This document shows, piece by piece, positions 56,568-64,000 of a DNA stretch of 64,000 nt. Numbering within the stretch: the stretch's first letter is position 1; every line of letters begins with the position of its first letter. Source of the DNA: Ktedonobacter robiniae (GTDB lineage: Bacteria; Chloroflexota; Ktedonobacteria; Ktedonobacterales; Ktedonobacteraceae). Location: the NCBI RefSeq assembly GCF_016587375.1, contig NZ_BNJG01000001.1, positions 3,850,001 to 3,914,000 on the forward strand, written 5' to 3'. Below the pieces are notes generated by a model, which was not told the DNA's origin, ran no database searches, and worked only from the letters and a program-made list of their open reading frames with translations. A program made the position numbers and the translations under genes.

Positions 56568-56999
56568 ATGAAGTATGATAGTGCGCAGTATTGGGATGAA
56601 GAGCCGGAAACCGTGAGACTCAGAGATACTATCAGTGGTTTTGAGCTAGACGAAGCAGAACTTCAACAAGTTTTTGGTATGGGGGGCGATCCTAGCGGCG
56701 GCTATGGCAACGGCTATGGCGGATATGGCAACGGCTATGGCGGATATGGCAACGGCTATGGCGGCTTTGGAGGCGGCTATGGCGGATATGGCAACGGCTA
56801 TGGCGGATATGGCAACGGCTATGGCGGCTTTGGAGGCGGCTATGGCGGATATGGCAACGGCTATGGCGGATATGGCAACGGATATGGCAACGGCTATGGC
56901 GGCTTTGGAGGTGGCTTTGGCCATGGTGGGCATAAAGGTTTCATAGGTGGGAGAGGCGGCAAAGGCGGCAAAGGCAACAGAGGGGGCTGTGGTTGCTAG
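56568..56999 (+). CDS. Repeat-core peptide 1: leader plus GGYGNGY repeats
   Basis: 143 residues, ATG with AAGAAAGGA upstream. The first 37 residues are an acidic leader ending FELDEAELQQVFGM, which aligns with the two neighbouring peptides at every key column (E, L, L, V, G). The core is about 14 units of GGYGNGY or GGFGGGY, almost only Gly, Tyr, Asn and Phe. A basic tail GGRGGKGGKGNRGGCGC ends in two Cys. No Ser, Thr or Cys occurs in the repeats, so lanthionine or azole chemistry could only touch the tail. Candidate modified/exported peptide or structural Gly-rich protein; function unknown. Confidence 0.75.
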   Translation: MKYDSAQYWDEEPETVRLRDTISGFELDEAELQQVFGMGGDPSGGYGNGYGGYGNGYGGYGNGYGGFGGGYGGYGNGYGGYGNGYGGFGGGYGGYGNGYGGYGNGYGNGYGGFGGGFGHGGHKGFIGGRGGKGGKGNRGGCGC

Positions 57000-57055
57000 A
57001 AAAAGCTGATCGTTGTTCCGAATAAAACGTATTCACTACAAGAGATGAGAAAAAG

Positions 57056-57118
57056 AACCCTCCGAACCAGGCTAAAAGTGAGAACCGAAATACCTGGTTG
57101 GCCAAAGGAGGGTTTTTG
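57056..57118 (+). terminator. Terminator after peptide gene 1
   Basis: AACCCTCC...GGAGGGTTTTTG with inner ACCAGG/CCTGGT. Gives gene 1 its own transcript. Confidence 0.8.
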
Positions 57119-57380
57119 TTATTGAAGTGGAGAGAGGATATAGCATTAAAGAGGCTAATAGGCATTTTTAATGTTTATGTATATAATTTTGCTGCCTATA
57201 AATAATATGAATAGTGAAGGCAGTTGAAGTGCGGAAAATAGTAAAGTTTGCAAGCCTGATCAACTTCCAACAAAAAAGATAGTGTAAGGTGGTTACTGTT
57301 GTTTGTAAGCTCTGCTACATATACTTCAAATTGCTGTGATAAAAATTTTTAGCATACACAGAGGAAAGGTTTTAACGGTT
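57119..57380. other. AT-rich spacer before peptide gene 2
   Basis: No gene. Contains ATACTTCAAATTG at 57321-57333, closely repeated before gene 3 (58066-58078). Confidence 0.4.
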
Positions 57381-57668
57381 ATGAAGTGGAACATTTTTGG
57401 CACAAAAAACAATAAGGCCCAGGACGTGATTGCCGATGAGATGGTCGAATTGAATGACAGCGACCTGGAGATGGTTGATGGTAGTGGCGGCTTTGGCGGC
57501 TTTGGCGGCTTCGGCGGCTTCGGTAAAGGCTTTGGTTTCGGCAAGTTTGGTAAAGGCTTTGGTTTCGGCAAGTTTGGTAAAGGCTTTGGAGGCTTTGGAG
57601 GCGGCTATGGCGGTTTCGGCGGCTTTGGAGGCGGCTATGGCGGTTTCGGCGGCTTTGGGTGTTTCTAA
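57381..57668 (+). CDS. Repeat-core peptide 2: leader plus Phe-Gly/Lys repeats
   Basis: 95 residues, ATG with AGAGGAAAGG 11 bases upstream. Leader about 35 residues ending VELNDSDLEMVDGS, the same 14-column motif as peptides 1 and 3. Core: GGF repeats, then FGKGFGFGKFGKGFGFGKFG and GGFGGGYGGFG units; tail GGFGCF with one Cys. Basic and aromatic, unlike the neutral core of peptide 1. Alternatives: FG-repeat structural or phase-separating protein. Confidence 0.75.
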   Translation: MKWNIFGTKNNKAQDVIADEMVELNDSDLEMVDGSGGFGGFGGFGGFGKGFGFGKFGKGFGFGKFGKGFGGFGGGYGGFGGFGGGYGGFGGFGCF

Positions 57669-57702
57669 GTAATAACGCTTGAGCTGATTGTGGCGGTGCT
57701 TC

Positions 57703-57743
57703 AATGGGAGAGTGGACATTGTATAGCGTCTAACTCTCCCATT
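57703..57743 (+). terminator. Hairpin after peptide gene 2
   Basis: AATGGGAGAGT ... ACTCTCCCATT, 19-base loop, 35 bases after the stop. Confidence 0.6.
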
Positions 57744-58100
57744 ATAGGCTGGAGCAATAACTTGTTCGATGGAATTTTGGCACCTCTGCAAGAGGAGGCG
57801 ATAAAGTCTAGATGCGCATTCTTTTAGATAAATAGAAAAGTGCGATTGCATACAAAAATTAAAGCGATTTACTTTGTTGAATTGTAAATAAAAAAATTGG
57901 TTACTTTGTCTAATAAATATAATATGGATAGGTAGCCTATGTGAAGAGGAAAAGTGGATAATTGCGAGGTCTGGCCATATATCTCCACGAAAATGATGAA
58001 TAAGTTGAGGCGTGAGAGATTGCCGTTACAACTTCGTTTCCCTTTTCTTAAAAAGGTTACCACGAATACTTCAGGTTGAAACAGAGAAAGGAACATACAC
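57744..58100. other. AT-rich spacer before peptide gene 3
   Basis: No gene; contains ATACTTCAGGTTG at 58066-58078, the near-copy of the site before gene 2. Confidence 0.4.
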
Positions 58101-58436
58101 ATGATGTCACATGAATATCATACAGGGAACGACCACGAAGCGCTTGTTAATGAAATTGAGCTGAATGACGAGCTGTTGACTATGATCAATGGTGGACTGG
58201 ATGGCGTGCCTGGAGGAGCGGATGACCTAGGTGGTATGCCTGGAGGAGCGGATGGTCTAGGTGGTATGCCTGGAGGAGCGGATGGTCTAGGTGGTATGCC
58301 TGGAGGAGCGGATGGTCTAGGTGGTATGCCTGGAGGAGCGGATGGTCTCGCAGGTGGCACGCCTGGAGGAGCGAATGGTCTCGGGAGCTTCTCTAAATTA
58401 CTAGGATCTGTGCCTCTATTGGGTGGCTTACTTTAA
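58101..58436 (+). CDS. Repeat-core peptide 3: leader plus GMPGGADGLG decapeptides
   Basis: 111 residues; ATG with GAGAAAGGA upstream. Leader of about 33 residues ends IELNDELLTMINGG, a good double-glycine processing motif (L at -12, L at -7, I at -4, GG at -2/-1). The core is six decapeptides, four of them exactly GMPGGADGL, encoded by nearly identical 30-base units. A hydrophobic tail SFSKLLGSVPLLGGLL closes it. No Cys. Leader matches peptides 1 and 2 while the core is wholly different. Confidence 0.78.
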   Translation: MMSHEYHTGNDHEALVNEIELNDELLTMINGGLDGVPGGADDLGGMPGGADGLGGMPGGADGLGGMPGGADGLGGMPGGADGLAGGTPGGANGLGSFSKLLGSVPLLGGLL

Positions 58437-58455
58437 AACGAACCATTGAATATTT

Positions 58456-58484
58456 CAGTGTGCCATAAAGTCTATGGCACACTG
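58456..58484 (+). terminator. Hairpin after peptide gene 3
   Basis: CAGTGTGCCATA, 5-base loop, exact complement, 19 bases after the stop. Confidence 0.7.
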
Positions 58485-58599
58485 ATGTTCATAAACACAA
58501 ATGTAATCTAATGTACTCTCGAGCATTCGTTAATCCATGTTGGTTGCAAGATAAACTAACTGAGAGCTCCCCACGCGCTAAAGCTCTGCCTCTTACATA

Positions 58600-59347
58600 C
58601 AAGTCAGAAGGATGGACAAGAGCGGCGAGATGAACGCCCTCCAAGACGTCCATGACCCCTTTCCATAAGGTCTGCCATCCAGGTGGACCATCGCTCTTGT
58701 GGTCGAGGTAGCCTCCCAGACGCGCAATGGCGCGCCACAATTCCTGGGCGGTAGTGATACTACGGTGACGTGGATCCGAGAAGATAATGACCGGGATGGC
58801 ATTCTGCGAAACCACGTCGGTCGCTGGTGTGTTTTCTGCTTGCTATGCCGTCTGACGAATGATCAACAAACGCAAAGCAATGGGGGCCAGCACAGCGAGG
58901 AATTCCCACTGAGCGTGCATGCTTTGTCCGTTGTGATGTTCCATCCAGCAGCCGGTTTTGAGGGCCTTGTGGAAGTCCTCGATTTGCCAGCGTCGCGCGT
59001 AGGCAAAGACGATATCGCAAGCATCCAGCTCGTTGCCGATGGGTTCGCTCGTGCGTAAATACCAGAGAGGCTGGCTTTTGCCTGGATGGGAAACCACCAG
59101 CCAGAACTGCTGATCATGGTCGGGATGGCTAACAGGAATGGCGAACACACCTGCCTGGAACCACTGATGACGTTGTCCATCTCACACCTCTCGCTGGGTC
59201 CAGGAGCGCTTGCCTCAGGTGATCTGCCATGCCTTGCGTTTGTTGCCTTGTCCATCGCGAGGCTGGTAGTCTTTGGGCCAACGCATCAGCACGCGCAGGT
59301 CTTGTTGGAGACATGCTCCAATCCATGGACTTCCTACAAACCCTCAA
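58600..59347 (-). pseudogene. Broken IS4-like transposase
   Basis: Pieces in different frames: ARRWQIEDFHKALKTG and LRLLIIRQTA at about 59148-58843, then ELWRAIARLGGYLDHKSDG and PPGWQTLWKGVMDVLEG in another frame at 58815-58610. These are the C-terminal signature regions of Tn5/IS4-type DDE transposases. Frameshifts make it inactive. Confidence 0.75.
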
Positions 59348-59506
59348 TCAAACACGTGGAGCAGCCTCCTCCCCCAGGCCGCAGCACATTTCTCCAGGCT
59401 CATGTCCACTTTTGATGATGAAGTGAAGGACAACCGCTGCAAGGTTCACGCGGCATGACTCACTTGTAGGGGGGGCCCGACTTAAAACCCCTTCAAAATT
59501 CCGGCA

Positions 59507-59695
59507 AGGGCGACCAAGAAAGCGGCAGCGACGAACGGGAAGATTGCTCTGGCTCGGCGGATGTTCGATGATCAGAGTCATTCTGTTCTAGAAATGTGTG
59601 CGACACTTAGAATCTCTCGTACGACCTTGTATTGGTCTATCAAAAAGACCAGGGCTGGAGCACCTGAACCTCAAGCTCAGCGGAATACGCGTTGA
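59507..59695 (+). pseudogene. C-terminal remnant of a serine recombinase
   Basis: In one frame: ATNGKIALARRMFDDQSHSV then LEMCATLRISRTTLYWSIKK, the helix-turn-helix tail of resolvase/invertase proteins. The preceding GRPRK block is in a neighbouring frame, so it is frameshifted, and the catalytic domain is absent. Confidence 0.6.
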
Positions 59696-60003
59696 GATCA
59701 TTACCAGATGTACCTGCCCTTAGCGGAATCTAGAGGGGAAAATATGTCGGAACCCCCAATTGGTAGAGACTCTACAAAACTGAGTCAAGGTCAGTTCGCT
59801 ATGTTGAGATCAATAGTACTTATCCTTTGTGGGGAATTTTGAAAACAGCACGAAAAGAGTACACTGTATTTAGCCCATCTTCGATTGTGGAGCGAGGTTG
59901 GCCGCTCACAGCACCATTCGCAAGGGACACATCTGTTCAATTGATTGCTGAAGCAGCGGTGCATCTAGGAAACAAATCAGGAAAAAGAGAATGGAGAACT
60001 CAC

Positions 60004-60855
60004 ATGGCAGAAGTATTGACACGCGAGGAGATGATCAGGCGGATTGTAGAGGTAGGGCGACGCGACCATCGCATTGCGGGACTGGTTGACTATGGTTCCA
60101 ATGGGGGGCTCGCACTCGATCAATGGTCTGATATTGATGTAGCCGTTTTTCTCCATGACACACAGTTCGAGGCCTTTGTATTGGCACTGTCGGAGTGGCT
60201 TGCCCAGTTGGGAGAGCCACTCCTTCTCATAAACAATGTAAACTCGGTACGATCGTTCACACGTGCGGTCTTCGATACGGAGCAACTGCCCTTGCGGGTC
60301 GATATAGTATACTATTACCTGGGCGAAATGAGCACTGCCCTGCACTGGCCGCAGGAACCCAAAGCAGATAAAGTCAACGTCTTGTATGATGCGACGAATG
60401 GGGAACTGACTTCCTGTATGCGCCAATTACCCAACTCCGATCTGCATCCGTCGGATCTACAAGAGACTTTTGAGCTGACCGCGCGCTACTTCTGGTATTT
60501 TCTACTCGAAAGCGTTTGCAAATTGCAGCGTGGTGATCATTGGTACACCAGCTATTTTTTTCATAACGCAGTTGTTCCCCGGCTCATCTATCTCATCAGA
60601 CTGCACGAAGGCGCCATCTCCCGCTGGTTTGTAAATCCGAGACTCAAGGGCCTTGAACAAGCCCTCTCGCCTGAGATCATGACACGGCTTAATACCTGCC
60701 TTCCTGATACTGCATCTCCAAAGGGCATGACAGATGCGATCAAGAATACAGCTACGTTAGCCACTGAGGTATGTCGCAACGTTGCCGCGCGGCATGGCTA
60801 TGTTTGGCCAGAGGCTCTAGCTGAGCGTGTAGAGAAGGCTCTTGCTCAATGTTGA
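60004..60855 (+). CDS. Nucleotidyltransferase-fold protein
   Basis: 283 residues from MAEVLTREEMIRRIVEVGRR. The active-site motif GSNGGLALDQWSDIDVAVFL has the GS...SDxD pattern of pol-beta-like nucleotidyltransferases, as in aminoglycoside or lincosamide adenylyltransferases and minimal NTases. A second acidic residue is in PLRVDIVYYY. The C-terminal half is helical. GGAGA lies 8 bases before the chosen ATG; the frame stays open upstream to 59827. Substrate unknown; sits alone between IS remnants. Confidence 0.78.
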   Translation: MAEVLTREEMIRRIVEVGRRDHRIAGLVDYGSNGGLALDQWSDIDVAVFLHDTQFEAFVLALSEWLAQLGEPLLLINNVNSVRSFTRAVFDTEQLPLRVDIVYYYLGEMSTALHWPQEPKADKVNVLYDATNGELTSCMRQLPNSDLHPSDLQETFELTARYFWYFLLESVCKLQRGDHWYTSYFFHNAVVPRLIYLIRLHEGAISRWFVNPRLKGLEQALSPEIMTRLNTCLPDTASPKGMTDAIKNTATLATEVCRNVAARHGYVWPEALAERVEKALAQC

Positions 60856-61077
60856 AAGGACTTTTCCACATATCCTCATAGTTGAAGTATCTCTCTTGAC
60901 TGCTCCCCAAAAGCCACTCCAGCTCAGATTTCAAATTCCGGATCAAACGCACTTTTAATGATGAGACTGGAAAGCATGAGCAACCGGACAAACGAACCCC
61001 GAAAAGCTGCGCTCAACGAAGCAGAGGTCAGCCACAGTGAGGTTCAAGTGGTATGCGTTAATACGCTTTGCCGTTCA

Positions 61078-61767
61078 GATATTCTCTCTCATCATCAAAA
61101 GTGCGGATGAGCCTTTCTCCAGGAGGCTCCTTTCCAATTCCTGGCCCGATTGAGCAAAGACTCCTCGGATTGTCCACCAGCGCGTGACCGCCACCAAGGG
61201 AGGCCCTTGCTGACCAAGCAAAAGCGCGGTGAGCCAGTTCATGCCTGGCACGAAAATGGAAGGATCGCCGGGAGGAGTGTAGTAGCCGGGCTTGATCCGC
61301 TTCAACCTGCGGGCTTTGCTGGAACGAACGGTACGCCGTCCTTCTAATGCGATGCTTTCTGGCTTCTCAATCACGCTTTCATTCTACGTAAGCAGGCCAT
61401 CTTCTCCTGCTTGCTCTACGCTCGCCAGCTGCTCATTGGCTTGTTACCAGAGAAACTCTTCAAGAACGTGTGAAGCCGATTTGCTCGAATGCAGCAGATT
61501 CGAGAGGCGTTTCGCGCCTGCCGGGGCATGATCTGGAGAGGCCAGATAGGCTCCTAATCCACTTAAGAGTAACCCATTATTGCGGTGGCGAAATTCGAGA
61601 AGGGCATTCAGCGTGGCAAGAAAGGTTTGCACCAACCGAAGATTAAGGAGGGCATCGAGGACCTTCAACAGAGGCATGACAAAGCTCGTCAATTGATGAC
61701 TCAGGTCTTGAGCAACGGATGCAGGAACTTGCAATCCCTCGCTCTCTATGGAATACTGAGAGTGCAT
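61078..61767 (-). pseudogene. Transposase fragment with two in-frame stops
   Basis: The N-terminal part (FVMPLLKVLDALLNLRLVQT ... HAPAGAKRLSNLLHS) and the next part (SVIEKPESIALEG ... YYTPPGDPSIFVPGMNW, PPLVAVTRWWTIRG) lie in the same frame. A TAA (61446-61444) and a TAG about 20 codons on interrupt it. The C-terminal catalytic half is missing. The family resembles IS4/IS701-like DDE transposases. Confidence 0.7.
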
Positions 61768-61956
61768 GAGAGAACCCTCCTGGTACTGACTTGTTTCGTT
61801 TCCAACTCAAGTCCAAGTCAGAAGGGTTCTTTTTGCTATCTCATCCTTTTACTTTGTAATGTTTGGGATAACTCATGTTTGTCCACTTTTCAACTATGCC
61901 TTGCATGATCGAGGCTTTCTCGCCTGGTTAGCCTGTCAAAATAGAGCTATATCTCC

Positions 61957-63777
61957 CTAGATAGGTTGCGCCAGGCGAAAGCCCTCGGCACGGAGTTGCC
62001 TGGCGGCTTCGACAATTTGAGGCCACCACTTGAGAAGCTGCCCAAACTGCACTGAAGCATGTTGGATCAAATCTGGATTTACTTGAAAAAGCTGCTCTAT
62101 CGGCAATAGCGCACTTTGGTGCATCTTTTTGAAGAACTTTTCTACATCACGTCGCCAAAAAGCAGGGAGGTTTTCTTGATCCCCGCTCAATCGTTCTTCT
62201 AACCTTGCAACAAATACCCCTCTACCCTCCCACAGGAGCTGGTGCGCAAATTCGGTAAAAGAAGCCTTGGGCAGGCAACCGATTTCTTCGACAAATTGCC
62301 CCAATTTGTATAGGCGATCAGCCGGGCTGCTGACAAATTTAGGCTCAAAGAGTCCAATACAGGCTAATATCCAGCCGGGAAAACCCGTATGGAGTATAGG
62401 TGATGGTGTGTATGACCGAACTTGGAGGGGGGAGTGAACGAGAGTCCAGGGGAGGTGTACGGTGTAGGTGTTGAGAAAGCATAGCGTGAGCATTTCTCCG
62501 AATATGGCGTCTTCCCCACGTCCAACGGGAGGGAACGGAGGTAGCAGTTCGCGGTTGTCCAGCCCTATACACATACCGAAGAAAGGCTTCGCTTGCTCTG
62601 TGATGGTCGTCTGGCTTACCACTTGTACTACTTCGCGGCTTGTAAGCGCTGAGCGATAAGCCTGCTCGGAGCTTGTTATCCGCTCAAAGTTTTTACCTCT
62701 TAGGGTTAGAAAAAAAAGCTCGTCTTCGGCAGACCAGCCGCAATCACCTACGCTACCATTCACCGTCAGGATAACCTTGCCTGATTGGGTGGCTAATTTT
62801 TGCAAGCAAGCAGGGTCAGCTTTCTCGGTTGAGATTTGACTATCACCAGCGTAGCGGGCTCCACCTTCTTTGGGATCTTGCCCGAGCCACTGTTCATGTA
62901 GTGCGAGAATGTCTTGCTCTGAGAACTGGACAGACGAGAGGGCGCTTTCCCGATCGGGATAAAAACGGATCGCGAGGGGACTCCCTTTGGAACTTATTGC
63001 CAACCCCTCTTCCATTTCGGGAGAGGCGGCGACATGGCAGATAATATCATCATCGGAACTGAAGGTGCGTTCCCCTACAGTATGAAGTAATAGTGCGTTG
63101 CGGTTGGCTCCTATAGTAACTACACCATATCGCTTGTCACCAAGACAAGCCCAGGAAACGACCTCTTCTGGTATGCTCCCTTTATTGCTGAGCCGCTTGA
63201 TAAAGGCTGACTTTTCTTCAAGACCGGCGTAGGTAATATTCATGCCATAGCAAGCCTTTAAGCTGCGTAACATTTGGCGGTAAGATTCACGCGTAGCGGA
63301 AGATCTAGAGTCATCTGCCACAACAAACTCGGGGGTGCGGTCAAAGCGGATGCAGTGCTCTAAATAACTGATCATGCCCCGCTGCAATGCTTCTACCCGA
63401 TCGCATGTTGGAAAGCCGATGGAAGTTATAGGCGAAGGCGAAAATTGCTTCTCTGATCTTTGGAAGAGATGGCGAAGATCGTTTTGCGAAACGAGGTAAC
63501 CATCCCGTGCGAACTGCTGGAGGTTGCTGCGCAACGTTTGAAGGGTGGTATCGCCGAGCTGCCGCTCCTGATTAAAAGCGTGGAGGTGTTCGTCAAGAGT
63601 TTTAAACTTCTGACACTGGGTAAGCATTTCTGCAAGACCTACATGTAGGATACGTGTGGTATCGGTATCTCTAACATGGGCGAGCACGCGCTGATTGCCG
63701 ATTGGATAGAAGGCCACATCTGCTAGCCGATAATTGTAGCTAGTAGTTGCTTCGGAGAGAGTAGATATGTTGCTCAT
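61957..63777 (-). CDS. PqqD-like leader-binding domain fused to a GT-A glycosyltransferase-like domain
   Basis: 606 residues. About 14-105 has the layout of a PqqD-like RiPP recognition element: three strands (DVAFYPIGNQRVLAHVRD) then winged helices with FKTLDEHLHAF and LQQFARDGYLVS. About 115-320 resembles a family 2 glycosyltransferase: SIGFPTCDRVEALQRGMISY, VVADDSRSS and a DxD-like SSDDDIIC near 241 after IGANRNALLLHTVGERTF. The last 280 residues are unassigned. ATG at 63777; a TTG directly before it is also possible. AAAGGG lies upstream. It is 3.5 kb from the peptide genes, on the other strand. The RRE call is by pattern, not by search. Confidence 0.65.
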   Translation of the reverse strand: MSNISTLSEATTSYNYRLADVAFYPIGNQRVLAHVRDTDTTRILHVGLAEMLTQCQKFKTLDEHLHAFNQERQLGDTTLQTLRSNLQQFARDGYLVSQNDLRHLFQRSEKQFSPSPITSIGFPTCDRVEALQRGMISYLEHCIRFDRTPEFVVADDSRSSATRESYRQMLRSLKACYGMNITYAGLEEKSAFIKRLSNKGSIPEEVVSWACLGDKRYGVVTIGANRNALLLHTVGERTFSSDDDIICHVAASPEMEEGLAISSKGSPLAIRFYPDRESALSSVQFSEQDILALHEQWLGQDPKEGGARYAGDSQISTEKADPACLQKLATQSGKVILTVNGSVGDCGWSAEDELFFLTLRGKNFERITSSEQAYRSALTSREVVQVVSQTTITEQAKPFFGMCIGLDNRELLPPFPPVGRGEDAIFGEMLTLCFLNTYTVHLPWTLVHSPLQVRSYTPSPILHTGFPGWILACIGLFEPKFVSSPADRLYKLGQFVEEIGCLPKASFTEFAHQLLWEGRGVFVARLEERLSGDQENLPAFWRRDVEKFFKKMHQSALLPIEQLFQVNPDLIQHASVQFGQLLKWWPQIVEAARQLRAEGFRLAQPI

Positions 63778-63860
63778 CAATGTCTTTATGACCCTTTCAC
63801 AATGAAAGTAGATTGTTTGGGTATGCCAAAATCTTCTTCTAGGATGTACCTTTTAAGATC

Positions 63861-63922
63861 TTATTCCGAACCCCACGCCACTACGTGTCTAGCACTTCGC
63901 GCTCAGGGTTTTCGGAGAAGAA
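63861..63922 (+). repeat. Dispersed repeat copy 7 (short form)
   Basis: TTATTCCGAACCCCACGCC ... GTCTAGCACTTCGCGCTCAG ... GTTTTCGGAGAAGAAG. Shares its left flank AAGATCTTATTCCGAACCCC with copy 1. Confidence 0.85.
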
Positions 63923-64000
63923 GCAAGTAGCTTCATTGAAGAGAAGCTACATTGTGCCTCTGGTTTCTCTCACGTAAGAGACCGTTATGCACTTCAGATA

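Noticed and set aside
56646..56933. Ala/Ile-rich frame antisense to peptide 1
   Set aside because: A by-product of the repeat DNA read backwards; no ribosome site or leader.
58118..58360. Pro-rich repeat frame antisense to peptide 3
   Set aside because: Mirror of the 30-base repeat; the sense frame has a ribosome site and conserved leader.
58195..58390. Possible CRISPR-like array
   Set aside because: Units are contiguous with no variable spacers and keep a coding frame; no cas genes.

Overview
The window looks like chromosome from a Ktedonobacteria-type (Chloroflexota) bacterium. This is an inference from gene content and style: MetK/SAHase genes with an S-box, T-box leaders, a GxGYxYP protein next to a P450, large anti-sigma and kinase proteins, many tnpB copies and a dispersed repeat. 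No rRNA or tRNA gene was seen, so the placement is not proven.

Layout. 1-3.1 kb: methyl cycle (ahcY, truncated by the window edge; SAM-I riboswitch; metK). 3.3-12.7 kb: acyl-CoA dehydrogenase, DUF1003 protein, ECF sigma/anti-sigma pair, holB, enoyl-CoA hydratase-like protein, an SDR and a methyltransferase-like protein. 12.8-14.7 kb: a T-box leader followed by a naturally short AlaRS that lacks the editing and C-Ala domains. 15-24.4 kb: EamA transporter, argJ-argD behind a second T-box, ftsH, comF, lysS. 24.8-37 kb: tnpB, greA, birA, small genes, a GDP-mannose pyrophosphorylase/PMM-like fusion, ybaK, threonine aldolase, an atypical epimerase, an excisionase-like gene, and a patch of debris (truncated tnpB, degenerate group II intron, tnpB right end). 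37.4-54.8 kb: polA with unusual features, a DapL-like aminotransferase, a glycogen-debranching enzyme, a two-component system, a kinase-PP2C fusion, a membrane protein, an acyl-CoA ligase, and a GxGYxYP-P450 pair. 54.9-64 kb: an accessory zone with tnpB, three small genes for glycine-rich repetitive peptides, transposase and recombinase wreckage, a nucleotidyltransferase, and a protein with a probable PqqD-like leader-binding domain fused to a GT-A-like domain.

The most unusual material is at 56.5-58.5 kb. Three adjacent genes encode peptides with different repetitive cores (GGYGNGY, FGKGFG-type, and the decapeptide GMPGGADGLG). All three share one 14-residue leader motif that ends in the double-glycine position. 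Together with the nearby leader-binding-domain/glycosyltransferase-like protein they form a candidate, possibly undescribed, family of repeat-core modified or exported peptides. The link between them is inference, because IS debris separates them and no protease or transporter lies in the window.

Other structure: at least seven copies of a 55-110 bp dispersed repeat with complementary ends, and about a dozen gene-end hairpins with perfect or near-perfect arms of 13-35 bp, several of which reach into stop codons.
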